Virus record (IMG/VR): IMGVR_UViG_3300040810_000390
Coordinates: 1-24,694 of that record
Reading direction: 5' to 3' (one strand)
Length of the DNA stretch: 24,694 bases
DNA from: a virus
The notes under the pieces were generated by a model. That model made no database searches. It saw nothing but the letters and a program-made list of their open reading frames with translations, and was not told the origin of the DNA. Each line of letters begins with the position of its first letter. Positions within the stretch are counted from its first letter, which is position 1. The translations under genes and the position numbers were made by a program. Positions 1 through 5,949 of this stretch are shown in pieces.

Positions 1-362
1 GTCATGTGAGGCCCGTCAAAATGTACAAAGTCAAAAGGACCGGCATCGTGAAATCTATTCATAAAATCAATATCGGTCATATGAAACAAATCAAAGTTTT
101 CATAATCAGACATATCTTTTAGCAATTGAACTCTCATACCTTCTGTGTAATCACATTGATATTTACCGGTATGATCGTAGTGTTGGTAGTTTAAATTACC
201 ATAAGGATCAATGCCTATATGTTTATTCGGTTTTAAATTATCTAATATAACTTTAGATCCCATTCCTTCACGAACACCAATCTCACAACTTAGATTTTTA
301 TTCTCGCACTCTGTTGCCCATTTAGCTAACAGTTCATACTCTACACTATCTCCTTGAATCAT
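1..362 (-). CDS. Class I SAM-dependent methyltransferase (3' part off the left edge)
   Basis: The first 120 codons are visible; the C-terminus lies beyond base 1. Residues about 25-35 read CEIGVREGMGS, the acidic-Gly-rich motif I loop that binds S-adenosylmethionine in Rossmann-fold methyltransferases. Residues about 112-118 read FVHFDGPH, like the hhDGxH signature of the Methyltransf_24 type, where the Asp and His usually sit near the catalytic or metal site. The start ATG at 362 overlaps the stop of the 45-aa gene upstream as ATGA, so translation is probably coupled. The substrate cannot be told from sequence. Marine phages often carry such enzymes beside glycosyltransferase and tail genes, so sugar or virion-protein methylation is a possible role (inference). 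The fold assignment is fairly safe; the function is open. Confidence 0.75.
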   Translation of the reverse strand, partial: MIQGDSVEYELLAKWATECENKNLSCEIGVREGMGSKVILDNLKPNKHIGIDPYGNLNYQHYDHTGKYQCDYTEGMRVQLLKDMSDYENFDLFHMTDIDFMNRFHDAGPFDFVHFDGPHM

Positions 363-496
363 TGTAAATACTCCAATCCTAATGACATTAATTTAATAAA
401 TCCTCCAAGTAATATTAAACCTATAAAATATTTTTTAAATTTACTTTTCTTTTTTTCTTTAACTACGTGTTGTATTCGTTTTTGTTTTGGATTCAT
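359..496 (-). CDS. Tiny basic single-pass membrane protein, 45 aa
   Basis: This short frame begins MNPKQKRIQH and has a Lys-rich N-terminal half (a KEKKKSKFKK stretch) followed by a hydrophobic segment, YFIGLILLGGFIKLMSLGL, at residues about 23-41. A positive N-terminus before one short helix suggests an inner-membrane protein with the N-terminus inside. The stop TGA overlaps the methyltransferase ATG by four bases, and the start lies 38 bases inside the 68-aa gene upstream, the tight packing of the other genes here. No family was recognised. It could be a small holin-like or regulatory membrane peptide, but nothing shows this directly. Confidence 0.55.
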   Translation of the reverse strand: MNPKQKRIQHVVKEKKKSKFKKYFIGLILLGGFIKLMSLGLEYLQ

Positions 497-665
497 AAAC
501 CTCTCTTAATTTCTTTTGTAAGAATTTCTTTTGTTTTTGTAACATACTTACCTGTTTCATCAAACCATCAACAATATCTCTAGAATATTCATTAGTTTTC
601 TTTGCACATATTCTTTCAATTTTGTTTATGTTTTTTAAACGTTTTAAGTCTTCTTGTTGTATCAT
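459..665 (-). CDS. Small charged coiled-coil protein, 68 aa
   Basis: The protein is almost all charged helix: residues about 1-20 are Lys/Glu/Arg-rich and residues about 33-60 (GLMKQVSMLQKQKKFLQKKL region) show the spaced Leu, Met and Val pattern of a coiled coil. There are no membrane segments and no catalytic motif. The ATG overlaps the stop of the zinc-binding protein upstream as ATGA, and the 3' end overlaps the tiny membrane protein. The strongly basic composition would suit nucleic-acid binding or a protein-protein adaptor, but no family was recognised. Confidence 0.55.
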   Translation of the reverse strand: MIQQEDLKRLKNINKIERICAKKTNEYSRDIVDGLMKQVSMLQKQKKFLQKKLREVYESKTKTNTTRS

Positions 666-868
666 TGTAGCCTCGTCATGTTTTCTAAGTCCCTCAATAC
701 ATCTTCTGTAATATCAACTTCTCCTTGTGAATTACAGTTTTTACATTGAGTTGTTGTTTGTTTACGAATATCAGGATGGGATTCTTTATCTCTGATAAAA
801 CCATTACCATCACAATGCGGACAAATTATTTTACCCGACATGATTGTATCTCCAGTGTGATTGTACAT
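662..868 (-). CDS. Small zinc-binding protein with DnaJ-like cysteine pairs
   Basis: Numbered from the chosen ATG at 868, two Cys pairs are present: CPHCDGNG at residues 16-23 and CKNCNSQG at 42-49. The CxxCxxxG layout is that of half of the DnaJ central zinc-finger domain, so one zinc ion is probably held by C16, C19, C42 and C45. The open frame extends upstream to a GTG at 955, but that would overlap the previous gene by 125 bases. The ATG at 868 has a good AAGGAAG site five bases upstream and is preferred; an ATG at 841 with GGAG ahead of it is the alternative. No J domain is present, so it is not a co-chaperone by itself. Such mini zinc fingers are common in phages; the role is unknown. 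Confidence 0.6.
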   Translation of the reverse strand: MYNHTGDTIMSGKIICPHCDGNGFIRDKESHPDIRKQTTTQCKNCNSQGEVDITEDVLRDLENMTRLQ

Positions 869-1226
869 ATTTCTTCCTTCTTTCTTTAAATCTTTCAAAC
901 ATTTCAATAGTTTTTGATTCTTTCTTTTGTGGAAATAAAAATCCTGCTTGAACACCTTTCAATCTTTGTATCTTTCTCCAAAGTCTTGTTGGATCCAAAC
1001 CTGCATTATCACACAAATCATCAAACTCTTGAGTTCTTGTTTTGAAAAAATTATCTACATCTTTTTTTTCATGATCACAGATCCAAATGGTATTTACACC
1101 AAATGCATCTACTAAAGCTTGATTTAATACTGCTCTCCAAAGTTTTTGTTCTGAAGGTGCGTTATTATATTCCTGCATAGCTTGACCATAAAAGACGTGT
1201 GTTTTATTTTGATGAGAGCTTGCCAT
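831..1226 (-). CDS. Conserved phage protein of unknown function, 131 aa
   Basis: No catalytic motif is evident. The most distinctive stretch is SEQKLWRAVLNQALVDAF at about residues 25-42, followed by a charged segment and a C-terminus rich in basic residues (FKERRKKYVQSHWRYNH). The N-terminal Trp/Ala/Asp pattern resembles a protein seen next to small regulators in many phages, but I recall it only as an unnamed conserved protein. The ATG at 1226 overlaps the 57-aa gene by 23 bases; a Met at residue 17 (base 1178) is a possible later start. The basic C-terminus and the position behind a ribbon-helix-helix-like protein suggest a DNA-related job (inference). Confidence 0.6.
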   Translation of the reverse strand: MASSHQNKTHVFYGQAMQEYNNAPSEQKLWRAVLNQALVDAFGVNTIWICDHEKKDVDNFFKTRTQEFDDLCDNAGLDPTRLWRKIQRLKGVQAGFLFPQKKESKTIEMFERFKERRKKYVQSHWRYNHVG

Positions 1227-1377
1227 TCATCTTTCTCGCTTTCTCTGTCACTAATGTTTTTACTACTTGACTACGACTTAATTTGACATCAGGTGTCATT
1301 TTAGTCTGTAGCTTTGTTATTGTCTCATATGTTCTATTATCGACAGTAACGTTTTTATACTTGCTAAAGTCAGTCAT
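1204..1377 (-). CDS. Ribbon-helix-helix-like small DNA-binding protein, 57 aa
   Basis: This frame is short but well supported: an AGGAG site lies about eight bases before the ATG and a strong promoter lies just upstream. The fold pattern fits the Arc/MetJ/CopG type: a beta strand with alternating residues (YKNVTVD, residues 7-13), helix A (RTYETITKLQTKM), then LSRSQVVKTLVTEKARKM at 33-50 as helix B, beginning with the Ser-Arg-Ser cap typical of this fold. It is the first gene of the leftmost minus-strand unit and sits against overlapping divergent promoters, so it could repress its own promoter and that of the plus-strand gene at 1441 (inference). Confidence 0.6.
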   Translation of the reverse strand: MTDFSKYKNVTVDNRTYETITKLQTKMTPDVKLSRSQVVKTLVTEKARKMNGKLSSK

Positions 1378-1398
1378 TGTTTATATTCTCCTTTATTA

Positions 1399-1426
1399 TT
1401 TAACTCACAATATAGGATATTATAAT
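1399..1426 (+). promoter_or_regulatory. Sigma70-like promoter for the lone plus-strand gene
   Basis: On the plus strand, TTTAAC (1399-1404) and a perfect TATAAT (1421-1426) are 16 bases apart. The expected start is near 1433, only about eight bases before the ATG at 1441. The -10 lies inside the spacer of the opposing minus-strand promoter. Confidence 0.5.
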
Positions 1427-1436
1427 AATAAGTCAA
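1409..1436 (-). promoter_or_regulatory. Sigma70-like promoter for the leftmost minus-strand gene run
   Basis: Read on the minus strand, TTGACT (1436-1431) and TATATT (1414-1409) are separated by 16 bases. The expected transcript start is near 1402, leaving a leader of about 25 bases with AGGAG before the ATG at 1377. The -35 lies in a tandem TGACTTGACT. It interleaves with an opposing promoter. Confidence 0.6.
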
Positions 1437-1440
1437 GTCA

Positions 1441-1686
1441 ATGAAATTCTTTTTAACATTATATATTTGTTCAGCTTTAACTGGAGATTGTATTATCCCA
1501 AATCAAGAGCCTTATACTTATCCTAAAATGTTTGATACGCATTATGAATGCGCAAGAGCTGGACTTTCTGAGTCATATGAGATATTATACGCCGAAAAAT
1601 TTTTCGATAAAGATAGAATTAATGAGTATAAATTATACCCAAAATTTGGTTGTGTAGAAACCCCTGTAGTTGGAGAAAATACTTAA
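1441..1686 (+). CDS. Small Cys-containing exported-looking protein, 81 aa
   Basis: One of only three plus-strand genes. The N-terminus MKFFLTLYICSALTGDC is hydrophobic after one Lys and looks like a short signal or anchor sequence. Four cysteines (C10, C17, C37, C71) with YEC in the middle and a Cys near the end suggest disulfides outside the cytoplasm. This layout matches a small uncharacterised protein common in marine viromes (recalled resemblance, unverified). There is no Shine-Dalgarno site; the ATG lies 15 bases after a perfect -10 box, so the mRNA may be nearly leaderless. The stop shares TTAA with the stop of the convergent 43-aa gene. A secreted or periplasmic role such as exclusion or lysis control is possible but unproven. 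Confidence 0.6.
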   Translation: MKFFLTLYICSALTGDCIIPNQEPYTYPKMFDTHYECARAGLSESYEILYAEKFFDKDRINEYKLYPKFGCVETPVVGENT

Positions 1687-1814
1687 GCTCTTCCTTGTCC
1701 GTTATATTTTTTATAACTTCTTTTTTCTGATTTATTCATAGATTTTTTGTGACGGCCAGGACGTTTCGGAGGCTTTGGTCTAGGTACGAAGTTAGTAAAT
1801 TTCTGTTTTGCCAT
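1683..1814 (-). CDS. Highly basic 43-aa protein
   Basis: The protein is almost entirely Lys, Arg, Pro, Gly and Asn. Residues 12-20 read RPKPPKRPG and the C-terminus reads KYNGQGRA; there is no hydrophobic core, so it is probably disordered alone and binds nucleic acid or an acidic partner (inference). I recall a very similar short protein in marine phages, where it is unnamed. The ATG lies 23 bases inside the end of the 77-aa zinc protein, and the stop overlaps the plus-strand 81-aa gene by four bases in a convergent arrangement. Confidence 0.55.
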   Translation of the reverse strand: MAKQKFTNFVPRPKPPKRPGRHKKSMNKSEKRSYKKYNGQGRA

Positions 1815-2025
1815 GGTCTTTTATAAACGCTTTATCAGAATCTGACAACTTTAAATATCTAATACTGCCATTTATATGTTGTTTGGTGTCTTCACCACAA
1901 TTAGTACATCTGTAGTATTCAGGAACAATTGCAACTAATACTGTTTCTTCACCACAATATTCACAGTGGCCATTTACAGTATCTATATTGTTAAATAATC
2001 TTAATGTTTTAAATTTTGAATTCAT
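1792..2025 (-). CDS. Zinc-ribbon protein, 77 aa
   Basis: Two knuckles, CEYCGEE (C21, C24) and CTNCGED (C40, C43), spaced by a short beta-like stretch (TVLVAIVPEYYR), form a classic one-zinc ribbon. The rest is short and polar, with HINGSIRYLKLSD after the second knuckle. The same ribbon followed by a QHINGxIRYL-like segment is familiar from cyanophage and pelagiphage genomes as a conserved protein of unknown role. The ATG overlaps the lysin stop as ATGA. No nuclease or polymerase residues are present; an adaptor role in transcription or assembly is possible but not shown. Confidence 0.7.
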   Translation of the reverse strand: MNSKFKTLRLFNNIDTVNGHCEYCGEETVLVAIVPEYYRCTNCGEDTKQHINGSIRYLKLSDSDKAFIKDHGKTEIY

Positions 2026-2498
2026 ATTATATCTCTAAACTTTCCGGTTACTGGTTTATATTTAACTTTACCCTCTGATCTATATGCATGCAAACAGCTT
2101 GCTCTTCTCATTTCAGGAATATAGCTGCAGTGGATCCACCCTGAATTTGGTTCACCTGGATTATAGAATTCTAAAATTAGCTGATCATATTCTAAATTAT
2201 TTTTAATCCAATCTGCAACTTCTGCATTATCTACACCGGGACATTCGAAATCTGCGGCCTCAGCTTTAGCATGCTGTGAATTAGCTGCACTACCTATAGC
2301 TATACATAATTCTACACTACGGAATCCGCTAGTGATAGTCACTCTTCCAAACCTATCTCTTACCGGTTGAAGTATATTTTCACATAAAGATTTTAATTTT
2401 TCTATTTGATCTGCGGAGGGATTGTTATTAATCCCTTTTCGGATCGCAGTGTCCGACTTTGTTAATTCTGATAAACTGAAATTACGAGATAAGTTCAT
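2022..2498 (-). CDS. M15-family peptidase, probable endolysin
   Basis: The protein is a compact Peptidase_M15_3-like domain. Numbered from the ATG at 2498, the zinc ligands are H76 and D83 in SQHAKAEAADFE and H123 in GWIHCSY, with the ITSGFRS turn upstream that is typical of this fold. These enzymes are zinc metallopeptidases that cut peptide bonds in peptidoglycan stem peptides or crosslinks. The open frame starts at a TTG at 2513, but the ATG is preferred because it falls one base after the stop of the 73-aa gene. No signal peptide is visible, so release probably needs a holin. Coupled to the zinc-ribbon gene downstream (ATGA). Local G+C is higher than in neighbours. Confidence 0.88.
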   Translation of the reverse strand: MNLSRNFSLSELTKSDTAIRKGINNNPSADQIEKLKSLCENILQPVRDRFGRVTITSGFRSVELCIAIGSAANSQHAKAEAADFECPGVDNAEVADWIKNNLEYDQLILEFYNPGEPNSGWIHCSYIPEMRRASCLHAYRSEGKVKYKPVTGKFRDII

Positions 2499-2499
2499 T

Positions 2500-2721
2500 T
2501 TATTTTGATTCAATAATTATCTTATCAATACTCTCACTGCCGTCAATGTTTTTAGTTATAGAAGCTTTTACTTCACCACACATTAATTGTTTGTTTTCCA
2601 TATTCATATTACGTGTTGCTTCACGTTTCATTTTTAAACATGTAGACATAGATTCTTGTTTCCTATGTTCTATCAGTTCACCATTTAAAAACAAGCATAG
2701 TGCTATAACCATTTTAGTCAT
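2500..2721 (-). CDS. Small protein of the lysis region, 73 aa
   Basis: The N-terminus TKMVIALCLFLNGELIEHR is weakly hydrophobic; C9 and two further Cys (C28, C48) follow, and the C-terminal third is polar (SIDKIIIESK). I do not see a proper lipobox because the residue before C9 is Leu, so it is not a clear o-spanin. It lies between the single-helix coiled-coil protein (sharing TAATG) and the M15 gene (one-base gap), so it is probably translated as part of the lysis group. It could be a periplasmic spanin partner, a lysis inhibitor, or unrelated. Confidence 0.5.
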   Translation of the reverse strand: MTKMVIALCLFLNGELIEHRKQESMSTCLKMKREATRNMNMENKQLMCGEVKASITKNIDGSESIDKIIIESK

Positions 2722-3098
2722 TAATGTGATCCATTACCATTTGCAAATTTAATATTTCTTGTTGCGTCTTTTAATTTTTCAATATCTTTTTTTAATTTTT
2801 CAATTTCTTTTTCGTGATTATCTAACATCACACCTGTGTGTACATTTTCCTCTAACATTTTTTGCATCTTCTCTATTTGTGTTGCTTGCCATTCAAGGAT
2901 CATGAATTGCTCCTGGTCTATAGGCTTCTGGACGCTCGCTTCTAGTAAATCTTTTTCAAAGAGCTGGTTCTTAGTTTCTAGTTGATTTAAACGTTCAATT
3001 ACACCGAAGGCAAACCATGCACCTACAACTATGGCTCCAATTAGGCCAATTAAATTCCTTAGTGGTAAACCCACATTTGTAGCGTCACTTATTTTCAT
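2721..3098 (-). CDS. Single-helix membrane protein with coiled coil, possible holin or spanin
   Basis: One strong membrane helix covers residues about 14-35 (LRNLIGLIGAIVVGAWFAFG), followed by heptad-like charged helix at about 37-60 and again at 92-115 (EKEIEKLKKDIEKLKD). An N-terminal anchor with a long coiled coil resembles i-spanins of the Rz type, and also some single-helix holins. The neighbouring peptidase makes either lysis role plausible. The ATG is followed at the 3' end by a TAATG overlap with the 73-aa gene. No lipoprotein partner is obvious. Function is inferred from topology and context only. Confidence 0.6.
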   Translation of the reverse strand: MKISDATNVGLPLRNLIGLIGAIVVGAWFAFGVIERLNQLETKNQLFEKDLLEASVQKPIDQEQFMILEWQATQIEKMQKMLEENVHTGVMLDNHEKEIEKLKKDIEKLKDATRNIKFANGNGSH

Positions 3099-3133
3099 AA
3101 ATGTTTTTTATAATTATTCTAATGTAGGATCAA

Positions 3134-3289
3134 TTAAATTCCCTGTAATCTTGGGTCCTTAGAAGTTATATTTTTCTCAGCTTTTGGCCTGGAAATAGAA
3201 TCTAAACTTCTTTTTCTTAATTGAGCCTTTGCAGAACTAGCTTTTCTTCTCTCATCTAATTCTTTTTTTAAGTCCCATTTAAAATTCAT
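3134..3289 (-). CDS. Basic 51-aa protein with very strong ribosome site
   Basis: An AGGAGG site lies five bases before the ATG, the best-formed in this part of the window, which supports the gene despite its length. The sequence is mainly Lys, Arg, Ser and Glu (KKELDERRKASSAKAQLRKR at residues 8-27), predicted helical, with a DPRLQG tail. There is no membrane segment or Cys. No family was recognised. High expression and small basic character would fit a nucleic-acid or host-target-binding protein, but that is a guess. Confidence 0.6.
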   Translation of the reverse strand: MNFKWDLKKELDERRKASSAKAQLRKRSLDSISRPKAEKNITSKDPRLQGI

Positions 3290-3303
3290 ATGTTCCTCCT
3301 AGT

Positions 3304-3323
3304 TAGGTGAACCTACTATTATA
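3304..3323 (-). promoter_or_regulatory. Possible -10 box and near-palindrome in the 3290-3332 gap
   Basis: Read on the minus strand, a TATAAT (3323-3318) is followed at 3315-3304 by TAGGT-TC-ACCTA, five-base arms around a two-base centre. A matching -35 is poor, so this is a weak promoter candidate for the 51-aa gene and lysis genes, or simply an AT-rich gap. Confidence 0.25.
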
Positions 3324-3332
3324 TATAAAAAA

Positions 3333-3986
3333 TTATTTTTTAGAAGTGCTTTTTGGTTCTATCTCATAGAACATTTTGTCAGAATCTTCCGTAATCCAGT
3401 CCGAACCTTCAACATCCCACACTGTGTTTTGTACTTTATAGTCAGGCCAATCGGACTCAGTAGTGTAATTATTAACATGCCACAGAATGCGATTATTAGG
3501 CTGAGCTGCAAAATTCCCGTTATCGAGAGCCAATATATGCGCACACTTATGTTCTTGAGGTATTTGAGAATGCTCCACATCCAAAATATTAGGTTCAGGA
3601 TGGGCCCAATCAACAGTGAATAAATAATTTCCTGGATAAAAGTTTTTATCCTTTCCACGATACTTGCCATCTACACCAGCAAGAAAATCATAGACATGCA
3701 CACTAGGCCAATAACTAAAACAGTTCCACAACTGTAATTGGTCGACCGACATATCCGGCACTTCGGATCTAGAAAAACGTTTTTGGAAAAACGCTGAGAT
3801 AGGCAATCTATAAAAGACTGCACCGTTGGGAAGTAATGCATGAAATAAGAGAGCACGACCTGAAATAGAGCAAAGACCGAAGACAACGCAGTCACGCTCG
3901 CCTTTCTTATCCATGTCCATATCGTAAAGATACTCGGTTTTAATCTTACAATATATCGGTGGTATATTCGCGTTAAGGTAGGCCAT
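3333..3986 (-). CDS. Conserved phage protein of unknown function, 217 aa
   Basis: The protein is rich in aromatic residues: LWNCFSYWPSVHVYDF (about 85-100), YPGNYLFTVDWAHPEPN (about 117-133) and NRILWHVNNYT in the C-terminal third. The segments look like alternating beta strands; there is no membrane helix, nucleotide loop or metal motif that I can name. It closely resembles in character a conserved marine podovirus protein found near the polymerase (recalled, unverified). The ATG follows AAGGAT and lies 21 bases after the DNA polymerase stop, so it is probably co-transcribed with replication genes. Its G+C is clearly higher than that of the polymerase gene, which leaves long empty frames overlapping it. 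Two such minus-strand frames (3359-3670 and 3671-4015) are treated as shadows. Confidence 0.75.
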   Translation of the reverse strand: MAYLNANIPPIYCKIKTEYLYDMDMDKKGERDCVVFGLCSISGRALLFHALLPNGAVFYRLPISAFFQKRFSRSEVPDMSVDQLQLWNCFSYWPSVHVYDFLAGVDGKYRGKDKNFYPGNYLFTVDWAHPEPNILDVEHSQIPQEHKCAHILALDNGNFAAQPNNRILWHVNNYTTESDWPDYKVQNTVWDVEGSDWITEDSDKMFYEIEPKSTSKK

Positions 3987-4007
3987 ACTTTAATCCTTAT
4001 ATTATCA

Positions 4008-5867
4008 TCATCCATTTATTTCACCCCATGTTTTTCCGTATTCATAATCAACTTTATTTGGGACAGCTAGTGTAACAGCATTTTCCATAATCTCAATAAT
4101 CTTTTTTGCTTGTGCATCAGATTCAATAGAAATATCTAATTCATCATGGATTTGAATATGAGGTATAATTCCTTCATTATATAAATCTAACATAGCTTTC
4201 TTAGTCATGTCAGCTGCACTACCTTGTATCAATTTATTTAAAGCTTTGTATGTAAAGGCTCTTTTGATTCTTCCTCTTCCATAAGTTCTTTCAGCTTCTT
4301 CTAAAGTCATAGGAGTATGCATACCAAAAGTATTTGGTTCCCATTTATTAAATCTACATCTACGTCCAAGTAATGTTCCAATAGACCCAGAAAATTGAGC
4401 TTGTTGTGATGTTCTATTCATAAGTTCTCTAACAAAAGGTACGTTCTCATGATATTGATTAAATAAATTTTCAGCTTCTGCTTTAGTTGATAAACCAAGT
4501 TCTGCTTGTAGTTTTGCTTTACCCATACCATAGAATAATCCTAAGTTAATTGTTTTAGCATTACTTCTAGATATGCCGGCCATGTCTGCTACAGTTTGGT
4601 GAAAGTCTACTGAATCACTTTTAAATTTTTCTACAATAGAAGACACTGAATCATCATACATAATTGGATCTGTAGTTGCTGCATAGTGAACTACAAGTCT
4701 TGGCTCTTGTTGTGAGTAGTCAAAACAACCCCAATGACAATTATCTTCTGGTATAAATAATGATCTAATCTTTGGTCCTAGATCCTTGTTCCTCGCTGGA
4801 ATTTGTTGAAGGTTAGGATTAGAATAACTAAATCTACCTGTTACTGTTCCACCTTGATCAGATCGTATTGGATTTATATCTGCATGAATCCTACCTCTGT
4901 ATTCATGCTTTAAGATTGTATCAATAAAAGTTGTATGTGCTTTATTAATTTCCCTTGCTTTAGCAATCTTTTGTATTAAAGGGTGTTTGTGCTCAGATAA
5001 AAAATTTTTAGTAAAGGAGGGCGCCTGTGATTTCAAAGTTCTTTCGTAATGTAAACCGAGCTTGTCAAAAACTTTCGCAATGGACCTTGCTGCCCATATC
5101 TGTGGTTCAATTCCTGTTTGCTTTTTTACTTCTAATAGTAGTGCCTCTTCTTCTTTTAACATGTTTTGTTTTAATTTGTGTGCACCTTCTACGTTTACTC
5201 GCACTCCTTTAAATTTCATGTCTATCAAACATGGAAACAGTTGTGTCTCCAGGTCAAATATTTCTGATAAATTTTGTTTTTGTATTTCTCTTGATAAAGC
5301 TTTAAATAATTCTAATGTAAGTTCAGCATCTTTTTCTGCATAAGCTCCAACATACATTGCAGGAAGTTTATACATTTCAGATTTAGCATCTACACCAGCA
5401 GCTTCTGCTGCTTCTTTCAATCCTTTTTCATCTTTAACTTCTCTTAAATATTCATAAGCGATACTATTTAATGTATATGATAATCTATTCTCATCAATTA
5501 ATGATGCCATTACCATCGTATCAATAATAAAACCATTAATAGGAATATTATATGCTCTTAACCAACATACGTCATACATTGCATTATGAAATATTTTTGT
5601 GTTTGGTGCTTTACAAACATCTTTTACATAATCAAGTACAATTCTTTTATCTAAATTACCTTCTCTATGTCCTATTGGATAATAACCAGACCAACCATCA
5701 ACAGCTAAAGCAACACCAATAATTTCCCCTTCACCGATAACTGCACCTGATCCTCTTGATTTTAAATTAGGATCTCTAGTTTCTAAGTCAATTGCTACGT
5801 AATCGTATTTTGATAAATCAGGAAATGTTTCTGGACAAGTCCATTCTGTTGCTGCGTTAAACATCAT
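4008..5867 (-). CDS. polA: Family A DNA polymerase with 3'-5' proofreading domain
   Basis: Replicative phage polymerase of the Pol I type, lacking the 5' nuclease domain. The proofreading domain is intact: Exo I D27/E29 (IDLETRD), Exo II N95/D99 (FHNAMYD), Exo III Y176/D180 (YAEKD). The polymerase domain has TGRFSYSNPNLQQIP (about 343-357), motif A with D383 (CFDYSQQEPR), motif B R434-K438-L442-Y446 (RSNAKTINLGLFYG), and motif C H574-D575-E576 (IQIHDELDIS). D383 and D575 should bind the two catalytic metals. The residue equal to E. coli Phe762 is Leu, a variant linked in virome studies to slower or temperate lifestyles. The ATG follows a GGAG inside the tiny upstream gene. At 619 aa it is of normal phage length. 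Confidence 0.96.
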   Translation of the reverse strand: MMFNAATEWTCPETFPDLSKYDYVAIDLETRDPNLKSRGSGAVIGEGEIIGVALAVDGWSGYYPIGHREGNLDKRIVLDYVKDVCKAPNTKIFHNAMYDVCWLRAYNIPINGFIIDTMVMASLIDENRLSYTLNSIAYEYLREVKDEKGLKEAAEAAGVDAKSEMYKLPAMYVGAYAEKDAELTLELFKALSREIQKQNLSEIFDLETQLFPCLIDMKFKGVRVNVEGAHKLKQNMLKEEEALLLEVKKQTGIEPQIWAARSIAKVFDKLGLHYERTLKSQAPSFTKNFLSEHKHPLIQKIAKAREINKAHTTFIDTILKHEYRGRIHADINPIRSDQGGTVTGRFSYSNPNLQQIPARNKDLGPKIRSLFIPEDNCHWGCFDYSQQEPRLVVHYAATTDPIMYDDSVSSIVEKFKSDSVDFHQTVADMAGISRSNAKTINLGLFYGMGKAKLQAELGLSTKAEAENLFNQYHENVPFVRELMNRTSQQAQFSGSIGTLLGRRCRFNKWEPNTFGMHTPMTLEEAERTYGRGRIKRAFTYKALNKLIQGSAADMTKKAMLDLYNEGIIPHIQIHDELDISIESDAQAKKIIEIMENAVTLAVPNKVDYEYGKTWGEING

Positions 5868-5868
5868 A

Positions 5869-5949
5869 TTATACTCCTAACATAAAATAAAACATTGCAA
5901 CGCAGGTCAATAATCCTAAATCATAAATAGCTGTCATTTCAAAATTCAT
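5869..5949 (-). CDS. 26-aa membrane peptide upstream of DNA polymerase
   Basis: A minimal frame, MNFEMTAIYDLGLLTCVAMF followed by a few more hydrophobic residues to a TAA. Residues about 7-26 would form one membrane helix. The ATG overlaps the DUF3310 stop as ATGA and the stop is two bases before the polymerase ATG; its last codons contain the AGGAG used by the polymerase. It could therefore be a genuine tiny protein, or a leader peptide whose translation opens the polymerase start. Length alone makes it uncertain. Confidence 0.45.
   Translation of the reverse strand: MNFEMTAIYDLGLLTCVAMFYFMLGV

Noticed and set aside
869-955. GTG-started 97-codon form of the zinc-finger gene
   Set aside because: It would overlap the previous gene by 125 bases and lacks a ribosome site; the ATG at 868 follows AAGGAAG.
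1063-1076. T-run after a GC spot as a terminator
   Set aside because: It lies inside the 131-aa coding region, has no stem, and encodes Lys codons on the minus strand.
2499-2513. TTG start for the M15 peptidase
   Set aside because: The ATG at 2498 fits the stop of the previous gene better and loses no conserved residues.
3359-4015. Two further minus-strand open frames (103 and 114 codons) over the 217-aa gene
   Set aside because: They lie in other frames of a convincing gene with a good ribosome site; the high local G+C explains the lack of stops, and their proteins look unnatural in composition.
5027-5343. Plus-strand hydrophobic frames antisense to DNA polymerase
   Set aside because: Both are shadows: polymerase motifs are intact through this stretch on the minus strand.
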